Positions 46,350 to 55,358 of a stretch of 64,000 nt of DNA are shown here, piece by piece; position 1 is the stretch's first letter; the number at the start of each line of letters is the position of its first letter. The notes beneath the pieces are model-generated. The model saw nothing but the letters and a program-made list of their open reading frames with translations, was not told the origin of the DNA and searched no databases. Source of the DNA: Dyadobacter fermentans DSM 18053 (GTDB lineage Bacteria; Bacteroidota; Bacteroidia; Cytophagales; Spirosomataceae); the NCBI RefSeq assembly GCF_000023125.1, contig NC_013037.1, positions 6,736,501 to 6,800,500 on the forward strand, given 5' to 3'. The position numbers and the translations under genes were made by a program.

Positions 46350-46482
46350 AAATTAGATTATTAATAATGCAGGAACGGCTGTAAAGTAAAACAAAACAAT
46401 GCAAAGGAATTATATTTTTTTAGGGGGAAATATTTCTTCCTCCCATAATTTTTCCAATACATTGTTTTGCAAACGCTGGCTG

Positions 46483-47229
46483 TCAGATGTTCAGCTGCCG
46501 CTGCACTTCATCCTTTTTCCGCCGCGACACCTCGATCCGCGAGCCGTCGGAGAGGATGATGAATTCGTTGTTGTTGCTGATCCGGATAATGTGGTCGAGG
46601 TTGACCAAATGCGATTTGTGGGTTCTTATAAACCGGAATTTTGAGAGCATATCCTCAAAATGTTTCAGCGTTTTGCTCGCGATGAACGGCCTCTTGTTGA
46701 TCAGATGGATGATGGTGTAGTTGCGATCGGCTTCGAGGCGGAGTATTTCGTGGATCATGAAGAAGAAAACACCTTCGCTGGACGGCACCGCAAGCCTGAA
46801 ATCCTTCACGTCGCGCTTGTCGATGTTGGCGGCGAGGTTGTCAAGAAGCAGTTTTCGCTGCCGGAAGCTTTCTCCCTTTGTGAAATGCCGCTTCACGGCC
46901 GCCCGCAGGTCTTCCGGGCTGATGGGTTTGAGCAGGTAGTCGAGCGCACTGAAGCGGATCGCCTGGATGGCGTACTGGTTGTAGGCCGTGGTGAAGATCA
47001 CGTCGAATTCGGGCATGTTCGGGATCTGCAAGAAATCGAAGCCGTTTTTGTAAGGCATCTCCACATCCAGAAAAACGAGGTCCGGCTTGTAGTATTCCAT
47101 TACCCCCTGAGCTTCTTCAACAGATGATGCCGTTCGCACCTCGATGATCTCGGGCACGAAACTCACGATAAACTGGTGCAAAACGTTACGTGCCCTGGGC
47201 TCGTCGTCGATGATCAGCGCTTTTATCAT
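46483..47229 (-). CDS. LytTR-family response regulator, no adjacent kinase
   Basis: The start at 47229 (MIKALIIDDEPRARN) removes a 21-residue extension that precedes the receiver fold. The 248-residue protein has a receiver domain (acidic IDDE, phosphoacceptor Asp in LVFLDVEMPYKNG near 55, conserved Thr in IFTTAYNQYA, Lys in YLLKPIS). A LytTR DNA-binding domain follows (HEILRLEADRNYTIIHL; FRFIRTHKSHLVNLDHI). Partner kinases of this class are 7TM or histidine-kinase membrane proteins usually encoded next door; none is present here. Confidence 0.92.
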   Translation of the reverse strand: MIKALIIDDEPRARNVLHQFIVSFVPEIIEVRTASSVEEAQGVMEYYKPDLVFLDVEMPYKNGFDFLQIPNMPEFDVIFTTAYNQYAIQAIRFSALDYLLKPISPEDLRAAVKRHFTKGESFRQRKLLLDNLAANIDKRDVKDFRLAVPSSEGVFFFMIHEILRLEADRNYTIIHLINKRPFIASKTLKHFEDMLSKFRFIRTHKSHLVNLDHIIRISNNNEFIILSDGSRIEVSRRKKDEVQRQLNI

Positions 47230-47383
47230 AGTGGGATATAGTGTTAATATACTGCTCAATCCCAGCGCCTCCCGCTGAGATTTTTCCCACAAAGTATGAT
47301 ATAGGGCACAAGCGAGCCTAGTCCGATGTCCGAATGGTATTAAATGATTATTGAAAGGAATTGGGCCTTATCTGTTGAGCAGG

Positions 47384-48409
47384 TCAATGCCCCTCGCCGC
47401 CATAGGCCAGCGGTTTCTTTTGAAAGCTGTAAATCAGGTAGAAAAGCGCCGGTAAGATCAATATGCTGCCCAAAAGCAATGCCCAGCCGAGGGCTTCGAC
47501 GGTTTTTTCGTGGCCCGCGTGCTCGGTGAGCGACAGGTAACCGCCGCCTTTCAGGACCACGATGTTGGGAAAATGCCTGAAAGTGGTCGTTAGCAGGATC
47601 ATCGTCACCTGGAAACCGGCCAGCGGGCGAAGCAGACGTATTTTGCCTTGATAGAGCAACGTCCACATCCAGATCAGCGACAGCGTGGCGGAAAGGATCG
47701 CAATCCGTCCGATCCAGTTGCCGAACACCCAGTCGATCAACGGAATATGCTCAAACCACGCTGCCACAAACACCAGCGCGCCGCATACCACCGCCGCGAT
47801 ATTGAAAAATTGCGCCTTATGGGCAAAACGCAGGCGCTCGTGCTCCACCTTGGTCTCGCCGATGAGGTAAACCGACGCCAGAAACCCGCAGATCGAAACG
47901 GTGAACAGCCCCACCGTAATGGCGAACCAATGCAACCAGCTGAAAATGTAGGCATCGGCAAAGGACCTGGCGGAAGGATCGATGTGCCCCGAAACGGCGC
48001 TTCCGGCGATAATGCCCAGGAAAAGCGGCGTAATGAAGCTCGAAACGGCGAAAATGGTGTTATAAAGATGCTGCATATCGTCCACCACGGCATCGTAATG
48101 CCGGAACGTGAACGCCGTCCCGCGCGCGATGATGCCGATGAGCATGACCGTGAGCGGAATATGCAGGTTGACAGACATGGTAGAATAGATGACCGGAAAC
48201 CCAACGAACAAAATCACGATGGCAATGATGAGCCACATGTGGTTAGCCTCCCAAATCGGCCCGATGGCTGAATAGAGCGTTTTGCGGGTAACCTGCTTGT
48301 TTTTTTGCGAAGTAAAGAGCTCAATAATGCCCGCGCCAAAATCCGCTCCACCCAGCAGCAGGTAAAGCAAAATCGACGCCCAGAGGTATGTGATGACGAT
48401 GTAGAGCAT
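47384..48409 (-). CDS. cydB: Cytochrome bd quinol oxidase subunit II
   Basis: The 341-residue protein has about nine helices and CydB features near the start: GGADFGAGIIELF, then IGPIWEANHMWLIIAIVILFVGFP and RGTAFTFRHYD. It completes the bd oxidase with CydA, encoded upstream on the same strand. The 115-base spacer between them is full of the octamer repeat. No cydX-like small gene was recognised. Confidence 0.96.
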   Translation of the reverse strand: MLYIVITYLWASILLYLLLGGADFGAGIIELFTSQKNKQVTRKTLYSAIGPIWEANHMWLIIAIVILFVGFPVIYSTMSVNLHIPLTVMLIGIIARGTAFTFRHYDAVVDDMQHLYNTIFAVSSFITPLFLGIIAGSAVSGHIDPSARSFADAYIFSWLHWFAITVGLFTVSICGFLASVYLIGETKVEHERLRFAHKAQFFNIAAVVCGALVFVAAWFEHIPLIDWVFGNWIGRIAILSATLSLIWMWTLLYQGKIRLLRPLAGFQVTMILLTTTFRHFPNIVVLKGGGYLSLTEHAGHEKTVEALGWALLLGSILILPALFYLIYSFQKKPLAYGGEGH

Positions 48410-48524
48410 GGGAATGGGTGAATGATTGAATGATTGAATGATTGAATTAATGAATGAGTGAATGAGTGAATAGTATTTCTAAATATTCGGTCATTCAATC
48501 ATTCGGTCATTCAATCATTCATAA
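48410..48524. repeat. Intergenic octamer repeat array (copy 4) between cydA and cydB
   Basis: The left part repeats GAATGATT and GAATGAGT; the right part repeats the complement TCATTCAA/TCATTCGG. The halves can pair. Same family as the arrays at 10.3, 11.1 and 13.7 kb but lacking the GTTCCACGGCGG unit. Confidence 0.85.
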
Positions 48525-49835
48525 TTAACTATGATCATAAAGCTTCCCAACCATCTTAATCTGCCGGTAGAGCATGAAGACTACGAATGCGGCCAGGGAG
48601 ACGTAAATGGCTGTGAATAAATAAAATGAATAGGCGATGCCGGGCATTGGGGTGACGGCGTCGGCGGTGCGCATAATGCCGTAGATGATCCACGGCTGGC
48701 GACCTACTTCGGTGACCGTCCAGCCGGCTTCCACCGCAATGAATCCCAGCGGCGTTGCCAATGCGAACAGTTTCAGGAGCCACGGTTGCTGCAACCAGTT
48801 CCGTTTCTTCCATAATGCCGTGAAATAGAGCACCGAAATCAGCATCATTGCCATACCCATTCCTACCATAATTTGAAACGCATAATGCGTGATAGCTACC
48901 GGCGGGTGGTTTTCTTCGGGTATGCGGTCGAGGCCGGTTACCTCGGCTTCGAAGTTGCCGTGGGCCAGAAAGCTCAGGAAACCGGGGAGTTTGATGGCAT
49001 AGTCGACCCGCTTCTCATCTTCATTCGGAATGCCGCCGACGATGAGCGGTGCCGATTTTTCGGTATGGAAATGCGCTTCCATCGCCGCCAGTTTGGCAGG
49101 CTGCCGGATGGCCACATCCTTCGCCGAAATGTCCCCGCTCAGCGGCTGCACCAGCGCGGCCACGCAGCCGAACACCGCCGCGATCGTGAATGATTTGGTA
49201 TGAAAAAGCACATGGCTTCCACGCAGGATCATGAACGCATGCACCCCCGCCACCGCAAAACCCGTTGCGGCAAAGGCGGCAATGGTCATATGCAGCGCCT
49301 GCGAAAACCAGGCTTCGTTGAACATCGCCGCAAGCGGGTCGATATTAAGGTATTGTCCATTGATGTATTCAAAACCGGCCGGACTGTTCATCCACGCATT
49401 GGCTGCCACCACGAGTATCCCCGACGCTAGCCCGCTCACACCCACGACCACGCCCGTGAACCAGTGGAACCAGGGATTGAACCGCCCCCAGCCGTAAAGG
49501 AAGAAACCAAGTGCGATCGCCTCAATAAAAAATGCCGTTCCTTCGAGGGAAAACGGCATTCCGAAAATCGGCCCGGCGTGTTTCATAAATTCCGGCCATA
49601 AAAGTCCGAGCTCAAACGAGAGTACCGTGCCCGACACCGCGCCGGTTGCGAAAAAGATCGCCACGCCTTTGCTCCAAGCTTTGGTAACGTTTTTATAGAC
49701 AGGCTGTCCGGTTTTGAGATAATAATAGTGGGCAACGGCCATAAAGAACGGCATGACCATTCCGATGCAGGAAAATATGATATGAAACCCCAGTGAAAGG
49801 GCCATTTGGGATCTGGCGGCTATGAAGTCGTTCAT
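48525..49835 (-). CDS. cydA: Cytochrome bd quinol oxidase subunit I (short Q-loop type)
   Basis: The 436-residue protein has the haem ligands in LGFHIIFSC (His about 18) and SQALHMTIAA (His about 182), a Met ligand candidate in IMVGMGMAMM, and the CydA signature EVGRQPWIIYG near 380. At 436 residues the Q-loop is short, as in the cyanide-insensitive-oxidase type, rather than E. coli-like (about 520 residues). It reduces oxygen to water with quinol at low oxygen tension without pumping protons. Upstream gene of the cydAB pair. Confidence 0.96.
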   Translation of the reverse strand: MNDFIAARSQMALSLGFHIIFSCIGMVMPFFMAVAHYYYLKTGQPVYKNVTKAWSKGVAIFFATGAVSGTVLSFELGLLWPEFMKHAGPIFGMPFSLEGTAFFIEAIALGFFLYGWGRFNPWFHWFTGVVVGVSGLASGILVVAANAWMNSPAGFEYINGQYLNIDPLAAMFNEAWFSQALHMTIAAFAATGFAVAGVHAFMILRGSHVLFHTKSFTIAAVFGCVAALVQPLSGDISAKDVAIRQPAKLAAMEAHFHTEKSAPLIVGGIPNEDEKRVDYAIKLPGFLSFLAHGNFEAEVTGLDRIPEENHPPVAITHYAFQIMVGMGMAMMLISVLYFTALWKKRNWLQQPWLLKLFALATPLGFIAVEAGWTVTEVGRQPWIIYGIMRTADAVTPMPGIAYSFYLFTAIYVSLAAFVVFMLYRQIKMVGKLYDHS

Positions 49836-50092
49836 GGGAACAGATTTACTAAAAAAATATCGTTTTCCGGTTTAGGAACAGCCTGCCAACAGCTGTGTCA
49901 AAACTAGTCAAGACTTTTTAGAAGAACCACCATTTTCGCCAAAATGATCGCGCTTTCGCGGTTTTTTACTCAAAAATATTTGTGTGTTGAAACTTCAATC
50001 AATTGTATGAAAATAGTTAGGGCTTCGCTTGGTGTTGATATTGATTTTTCTGTGTCATTTTGCTAATTTTATTTTGCAAAAGCACCAATGAT
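49836..50092. other. Intergenic region upstream of cydA and the toxin-antitoxin genes
   Basis: About 256 bases between divergent units. AT-rich near 49970-50070; no clear gene, hairpin or repeat. Confidence 0.35.
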
Positions 50093-50383
50093 ATGCTCGG
50101 AATCATCGAAGACTATAAGGAACTGAGGCAAAATCTGGGACTGCTTATTGATAAGTCAGGATACCGGAATGCCTACATCGCGGATAAAGTCGGAATCCCG
50201 GCTTCCAATTTTTCGCAAAAAAAGAAACGTGGTAACTGGACGCTCGAAGAAATGGAACGGGTGCTGCAGGTGATCGAAAATCAGGAGCTCGAAGACCTGT
50301 TTCTACTCGAAATTACCAAGGAGCGTGACAAAGGCGACACCATTACTTATGACGAGTTCCGTAAAGAAATGGGATGGAGCTGA
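50093..50383 (+). CDS. Xre-like antitoxin of a RelE-type pair
   Basis: The ATG at 50093 (MLGIIEDYKELRQN) is chosen over a TTG 11 codons upstream. The 96-residue protein has a helix-turn-helix-like core (GYRNAYIADKVGIPASNFSQKKKRGNWTLEEMERVLQ) and an acidic C-terminus that would cover the toxin. It overlaps the toxin gene by 10 bases. Antitoxins of this kind bind both toxin and promoter. Confidence 0.75.
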   Translation: MLGIIEDYKELRQNLGLLIDKSGYRNAYIADKVGIPASNFSQKKKRGNWTLEEMERVLQVIENQELEDLFLLEITKERDKGDTITYDEFRKEMGWS

Positions 50384-50658
50384 TCTTGGAAAAAACGTTT
50401 TTGAAAGAGTTGAAACGTTGTCCTGCGTTTGTTCAAAAACAGGTGGAAAGCGTACTGGAAAGCATTTTCCGGGCAACCGACATCATGCATGTTCCTAACT
50501 GCTCTGTGATGCAGGGCAAGGAAAACAAAGCGTATTACAGGATCAGGGTAGGAGGTTATCGCATCGGGTTGAAGTATGAAAATGGTGTGGTTAAAATCGT
50601 TACCATTATCACCATTCAGTCACGAGGCGATATTTACAAGAAATTCCCTCCCAAATAA
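50374..50658 (+). CDS. RelE/ParE-superfamily toxin
   Basis: The 94-residue basic protein has the RelE order of elements: an N-terminal strand (LILEKTFLKELKRCP), two helices, then strands with KAYYRIRVGGYRIGLKYENG and VKIVTIITIQSRGDIYKKF. RelE-fold toxins cut mRNA on the ribosome or inhibit gyrase. The Arg-rich strand fits the RNase group, but activity cannot be told from sequence. It follows the antitoxin with a 10-base overlap and is convergent with the next gene (3 bases between stops). Confidence 0.8.
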   Translation: MELILEKTFLKELKRCPAFVQKQVESVLESIFRATDIMHVPNCSVMQGKENKAYYRIRVGGYRIGLKYENGVVKIVTIITIQSRGDIYKKFPPK

Positions 50659-50661
50659 TTC

Positions 50662-51663
50662 TTACACCTCATCGCCATTCTCCGCCTGTCGCTTCTCCGC
50701 CAGCCGCTGTTTTACGATATCGCCTGGATATTTCAGCGCCAGCTCGCGAATGTCGTAGGTGAATTCCTTGAAAGTTTCTTCCCAAACCTCCGCTTCGCCG
50801 GGCTCGTATTCGTAAAATCCGTGTGAATTGAGCACGCCTTTGCCGCCCTCGCGCACGACTTTGTCGATCAGCTCGGGTACTTCGGTGCTGTTATTGAGCG
50901 TGGGGAGCAGGTTTTTCATCACATTATGGTACGCCGGCACACCGGTGAGGTCCATCCAGCGGAAAACGCCCACGAGCGTCATGAAATATCCCGCATTGTT
51001 GCGGCAGGACCGGTCCACGTCCTCGATCGTCGCGTAGCCGTTTTCAACCAGACTGATCGCCTCGCGGTACATGGCGTACATGAGGCGGTTGGTGATGAAG
51101 CCGGCAATGTCCTTCCGGACCAGGATCGGCTCTTTGCCCCACAAATGCGAAAGCTCGTAGAGGTATTCGCCGTTTTTAATGTCGGATTCGTCGCCGCAAA
51201 TGATTTCCAAGAACCGGGTCGTGTGCGCGGGTTCCGTCCAATGCAGGCCGAGGAAGCGGGAGGGGTGCTGTGTGAGTTTTTGAAGCTGGCTGATCGGAAT
51301 GGCGGAAGTATTGCTCGTCAGCAATGCGTCGGGCGCAATTTCCTTTTCGATTTTCTGATAAACGGCGTTCTTGATGTCGATGTTCTCGATCGTGCATTCG
51401 TTTACCAGCTTGCAAGGGTATAGCACCGAGTAGTCCTCCGTGATGATCAGTTTTCGCAGATAAAATTCCGGTTCGTTATCGACGATGCCATTTTGCCAGG
51501 CATTTTGTAAATGTTCGCGGATGCGGCGCTCGGCGTGGTCGAGGTCGGCGGGGACGGGCGCCACCGCTGCTACCGGATGGCCGGCGATGAGCAGGCACGC
51601 CACAATGCTGCATCCCATCAGGCCCAGGCCCACGATGCCGACAGGTATTTCGTTTGGATTCAT
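50662..51663 (-). CDS. 3-hydroxyacyl-CoA dehydrogenase family protein
   Basis: The 333-residue protein has the NAD motif GIVGLGLMGCSIVACLL near 9. Catalytic-region blocks are LLTSNTSAIPISQL and FLGLHWTEPAHTTRFLEII, where the His lies in a WTEP rather than the usual FNP context. The C-terminal dimerisation domain includes GFITNRLMYAMYREAISLVENG and KGVLNSHGFYEY. The altered HWTEP motif suggests a hydroxyacid that is not a standard fatty acyl-CoA (inference). Monocistronic, facing a shared terminator upstream of csbD. Confidence 0.85.
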   Translation of the reverse strand: MNPNEIPVGIVGLGLMGCSIVACLLIAGHPVAAVAPVPADLDHAERRIREHLQNAWQNGIVDNEPEFYLRKLIITEDYSVLYPCKLVNECTIENIDIKNAVYQKIEKEIAPDALLTSNTSAIPISQLQKLTQHPSRFLGLHWTEPAHTTRFLEIICGDESDIKNGEYLYELSHLWGKEPILVRKDIAGFITNRLMYAMYREAISLVENGYATIEDVDRSCRNNAGYFMTLVGVFRWMDLTGVPAYHNVMKNLLPTLNNSTEVPELIDKVVREGGKGVLNSHGFYEYEPGEAEVWEETFKEFTYDIRELALKYPGDIVKQRLAEKRQAENGDEV

Positions 51664-51737
51664 TTCAGAAAATCGGATTTAGGATTTTGGTAACCGGAAT
51701 ATAGGTAAAAAAGCATTGCCGGGCGGCGGGTTACTAC

Positions 51738-51773
51738 AAAAAAAGCCCCGAAACCATCGGTTCCGGGGCTTTA
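51738..51773. terminator. Hairpin downstream of csbD
   Basis: Arms AAAGCCCCGAAACC and GGTTCCGGGGCTTT with an ATC loop, and an A run on one side that becomes a T run on the reverse strand. It lies 20 bases after the csbD stop and is well placed to end that transcript. Confidence 0.85.
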
Positions 51774-51792
51774 TATCGACCTGCGTCAGGAT

Positions 51793-51990
51793 CTAGCGTG
51801 ACCAGCTTTCAACTTCACTTTCTACCTCCGCTCTGGTTTTGCCGATCCTTTTCTGAATTTTTCCAAGAAGTTCATCTTCTTTTCCTTCTTCATATAGCAG
51901 ATCGTCGTCGGTCAAGTCAGCGTATTGTTGCTTGAACTTTCCTTTGAGTTCGTTCCAGTTACCTTTTACTTGTTGTGTGAATGAGCTCAT
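51793..51990 (-). CDS. CsbD-family stress protein
   Basis: The 65-residue protein contains the family signature [20 protein letters not shown] and [19 protein letters not shown]. CsbD proteins are small, soluble and induced by general stress; their molecular role is unknown. Standalone with its own terminator. Confidence 0.9.
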   Translation of the reverse strand: MSSFTQQVKGNWNELKGKFKQQYADLTDDDLLYEEGKEDELLGKIQKRIGKTRAEVESEVESWSR

Positions 51991-52140
51991 GATTGTGTGG
52001 TTTTGAGTTTGGTAATGGCGCCTTTGTGACGCTTTTGAATTACCAGGTTCAAGAACCGTTCCAATGCCGAAAAATGCGTTTTCGGGCGATTTCAGGCAGT
52101 TTTGATGAGCAAATTTTTACACGAAACGTCCAAATTCTTA

Positions 52141-53412
52141 CTACTTATTTCCAATCAGTTTGTTCAAACGGACAATTCCCTGCACCATCGAGCGCACCGA
52201 ATGGTAATTGACCTTCCACGAATGGCTCATATGCTTCCATATCGGCTCGCCCTGGCGTGTGAGGAGCGGGAGCCATTCGCCTACCGAATGGTGGATCATT
52301 TTATCAAAAACAAAACGATGGGTGGCGTCGTAGGCTTTCAAATACTTCTCATCGCCATACACCCGGTAGGCGTCGAGCATACCGATAATGACTTCCGCTT
52401 GCTGCCAGAACTCCTTCTCGCGATCGTACACTTCGCCGGCGTGAGAGCCCTCCACATACACACCGCCAAACTCCCAATCGATGCCATACTCGACCGCGTG
52501 GTCGTAGGAAGCTTTGAGCTGGTCGTGGTATTCGTCGTACGGAATGCCGGCAATGTCGAGCGCGTGCATGAGCAGCCACGCAAATTCTACGTTGTGGCCG
52601 TAGCTGGTATTATCCTCCGCCGAGCTCTTTACACCGTCCTCGGTAAAGCGGTCCCAGCCCCAGATAATGTCAAATTTGATCTGCGGCGCCACCGACCAAT
52701 CTTCCCAGAACTGCGGAATGCCGGTCCGGTATTGCGGATGCATGATTTTATTAATGAGCAAACGGATTATCTCAACCAGCTTGCGGCGGTGAACCTGCTT
52801 GCCCGAGGCTTCGTAGAGCGTCGTGAATGCTTCCATGAGGTGCATATGAGCGTCGAGCGTCTTGCGGTCGCCTCCCGCCGCGCCGGGGCCTTTGAGGTCC
52901 CAGTTGCGGTGGAACATCTCGAAATAGCCGCCGTAGTAGGTGTCTGCGCCATGTTTTTGTAACAGGTCAAAAACCTTTTCCGCATATTCCAAACCGCGGG
53001 GGTCTCCGGTAGCGAGCGTATATTCCGCAAGGCTGTAAATCGCGAAGCTGTGGCCGTACACGATTTTTTCGTCGATGTTGACATTGCCCTTGCGGTCCAT
53101 GAGCCAGTAAAACCCGCCATATTCATTGTCCCACATCTTGTTGATCAGAAAATCGACACCGTGCCGGGCAATGTCGGCATACCGGCCTTCGCCATAGCCC
53201 GCGCGGTGTGCGGAGGAGAAGGTGTACACCGTGCGTGTTTGCGCGATGAGCGACTTTTCGTCCTCGCCCGAATCGTTGCCTGCGTTGTCGAAATGCGTTA
53301 TAAAGCCGCCGTTTTCCCGGTCCACAGCCCGGTTTTCCCAGAATGGAAGCAGCTCCGAAGTCAGATGCTGGCGGATTTCCTCGCGGTAACTTTTCAATTG
53401 ATCTACATTCAT
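52141..53412 (-). CDS. AGE-family sugar 2-epimerase (cellobiose 2-epimerase-like)
   Basis: The 423-residue (alpha/alpha)6 barrel has the layout of acylglucosamine/cellobiose 2-epimerases. It has FWENRAVDRENGGF near 25, YGHSFAIYSLAEY, the catalytic-type His in TLDAHMHLMEAFTTLYE and SYGHNVEFAWLLMHA, and a late His in KVNYHSVRSMVQ. The three His match the cellobiose epimerase arrangement better than N-acetylglucosamine epimerase. It would interconvert glucose- and mannose-type reducing ends. No signal peptide, so cytoplasmic. No linked glycoside genes. Confidence 0.85.
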   Translation of the reverse strand: MNVDQLKSYREEIRQHLTSELLPFWENRAVDRENGGFITHFDNAGNDSGEDEKSLIAQTRTVYTFSSAHRAGYGEGRYADIARHGVDFLINKMWDNEYGGFYWLMDRKGNVNIDEKIVYGHSFAIYSLAEYTLATGDPRGLEYAEKVFDLLQKHGADTYYGGYFEMFHRNWDLKGPGAAGGDRKTLDAHMHLMEAFTTLYEASGKQVHRRKLVEIIRLLINKIMHPQYRTGIPQFWEDWSVAPQIKFDIIWGWDRFTEDGVKSSAEDNTSYGHNVEFAWLLMHALDIAGIPYDEYHDQLKASYDHAVEYGIDWEFGGVYVEGSHAGEVYDREKEFWQQAEVIIGMLDAYRVYGDEKYLKAYDATHRFVFDKMIHHSVGEWLPLLTRQGEPIWKHMSHSWKVNYHSVRSMVQGIVRLNKLIGNK

Positions 53413-53618
53413 TGGATTAAAATATGGTCAGAGTTTTGAAATGGTTGTTGGATATACTGGAATGTCGGCGGCGCTGGCTATCCGGCCGCGGTGAATTATC
53501 ACTATAAATATTTTTTTATGGAATATTTACTCTACCAGGGCTTACGCGGCGGCGCGTGCGCTTGCAAATGCTGATTCATACTTCGTAATTCGCATAGAAT
53601 TCATCAATCCCCATCCCC
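53413..53618. other. Divergent intergenic region
   Basis: About 200 bases between the epimerase and PolX-like genes. AT-rich around 53500-53530. No gene, repeat or firm promoter was seen. Confidence 0.35.
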
Positions 53619-55337
53619 ATGAGTAATCCGGAAATCGTAGAGGTCCTCGAACTAACTGCCAAGCTGCTGGAACTGCATAATGCCGATCCTTTCAAGATCA
53701 AAGGCTATTCCGTAGCTGCTTTTTACCTGGATAAATACAAGGAAAGCGAACTGCAATACATGACCGAGCAGGAGCTGACCAAATTGCAGGGGGTGGGGAA
53801 AAGCACGGCCACGAAAATTGCTCAGATCGCCCGCACAGGCACCTTCCCTGAACTCGAAGAGCTGATCGCCAACACGCCGCTCGGAGTGATGGAAATGTTC
53901 AATATCAAGGGAATAGGTCCTAAGAAGATCGCGGTTCTGTGGCAGGAACTTGGCATAGATAACCTCCATGAGCTCGAACTGGCCTGTCTGAACGGCACCG
54001 TCGCGAAGGTGAAAGGCTTCGGTGCGAACACCCAGCAGAAAATCCTCGATTCGCTCGCATTCCTCAAAGACCAGGCCGGAAAGCTGCGGATGGACAAAGC
54101 CGAGGCTGTGGCCGGAATAATCGTCAATGAATTAAAAAAGACCTTTGACCTCGTGGAAGCGGCAGGAGAGGTGCGGAGAAAATCCGAGGTGGTGGAAACG
54201 ATACGCATCCTCGCCGGCACCGATTCGCCTGCGCTTTTGCAGCATACGATCGGCGAAATTGACCTGCTGGTGCAGGACGTAAAATCGTCGTCGCCGTTTG
54301 TCTGGCGCGGGAACATCCAGGATGTGGCCGTGGGGGTGGAAATCGTGGCGGTGAAGCCGGAGCGATGGGTGAACGAGCTCTTTCTCGAAACCTCGGGCGC
54401 CGACCACCTCGGGCTCGCCGGCACATCAGGCAGTACCATCTGGCGCCACGCGCACTACGAATCCGCCGACAATGAACAAGCCATTTATGAAAAAGCGGGC
54501 TTGCCCTACATCGTACCCGAAATGCGCGAAGGCGCAGGCGAGCTTGCCTGGGCCGAAACCCGCACGCCCGATCAGCTCGTGACCTGGGACGACCTCAAAG
54601 GTATCCTCCACAACCATAGCACCTATTCCGACGGCCAGCATACCCTCGAACAAATGGCGCTTCGTTGCCGCGACCTTGGTTTCGAATACCTGGGCATCGC
54701 CGACCATTCGCAAACGGCCACGTACGCGCAGGGACTGAAAGTGGAAGAAGTGATCCGGCAGCACGAGGAAATCGCCCGGCTGAATGCCCGTTTTGCCTCG
54801 GAAAACCCTGAAAAGCCATTCAAAATCCTGAAAGGAATAGAATCCGACATTCTCGGCGACGGCTCACTCGATTATCCGTCGGACGTGCTGGCGACATTCG
54901 ATTACATTGTCGCATCCGTCCACAGCAACCTTTCCATGACGCTCGAAAAGGCGACGACCCGGCTGTTGAAAGCCATCGAAAATCCTTATACCACGATATT
55001 AGGGCACCCAACCGGCCGTCTGCTCCTTTCCCGTGAAGGTTACCCGATAGACCATCAGGTAATCATCGACGCCTGCGCCGCCAACGGCGTAGTGATCGAA
55101 ATCAACGCCTCTCCCTGGCGCCTCGACCTCGATTGGCGCTGGATATCTTACTGCATGGAAAAAGGCGTAATGCTCAGCATTAATCCCGACGCACACGCGA
55201 TGGAAGGCTATCTGGATATGCACTACGGCGTAGCCAATGCCAGAAAAGGCGGCCTGACGAAGGATATGACGTTCAATGCGCTTAGTTTGGGGCAGATAGC
55301 GGAGTATTTGAAAGGCCGCGTGGTACGAGTGAATTGA
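53619..55337 (+). CDS. polX: PolX-like protein: HhH + altered family-X polymerase core + PHP hydrolase domain
   Basis: The 572-residue protein has helix-hairpin-helix motifs (LTKLQGVGKSTATKIAQIA; MFNIKGIGPKKIAVLW). A family-X polymerase region follows (about 130-310), then a PHP domain (about 330-560). The PHP metal residues look complete: LHNHSTYSDG, IADHSQ, GIESDI, VASVHSN, ILGHPTGR and NPDAHAM. The polymerase site is changed: the GDID motif reads GEID and the position of the third Asp (VDLRVV in relatives) reads VEIVAV. The protein may be mainly a 3'-5' exonuclease or phosphodiesterase rather than a repair polymerase (inference). Confidence 0.88.
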   Translation: MSNPEIVEVLELTAKLLELHNADPFKIKGYSVAAFYLDKYKESELQYMTEQELTKLQGVGKSTATKIAQIARTGTFPELEELIANTPLGVMEMFNIKGIGPKKIAVLWQELGIDNLHELELACLNGTVAKVKGFGANTQQKILDSLAFLKDQAGKLRMDKAEAVAGIIVNELKKTFDLVEAAGEVRRKSEVVETIRILAGTDSPALLQHTIGEIDLLVQDVKSSSPFVWRGNIQDVAVGVEIVAVKPERWVNELFLETSGADHLGLAGTSGSTIWRHAHYESADNEQAIYEKAGLPYIVPEMREGAGELAWAETRTPDQLVTWDDLKGILHNHSTYSDGQHTLEQMALRCRDLGFEYLGIADHSQTATYAQGLKVEEVIRQHEEIARLNARFASENPEKPFKILKGIESDILGDGSLDYPSDVLATFDYIVASVHSNLSMTLEKATTRLLKAIENPYTTILGHPTGRLLLSREGYPIDHQVIIDACAANGVVIEINASPWRLDLDWRWISYCMEKGVMLSINPDAHAMEGYLDMHYGVANARKGGLTKDMTFNALSLGQIAEYLKGRVVRVN

Positions 55338-55358
55338 CTATTGTGAAAGTGTGGTTGT

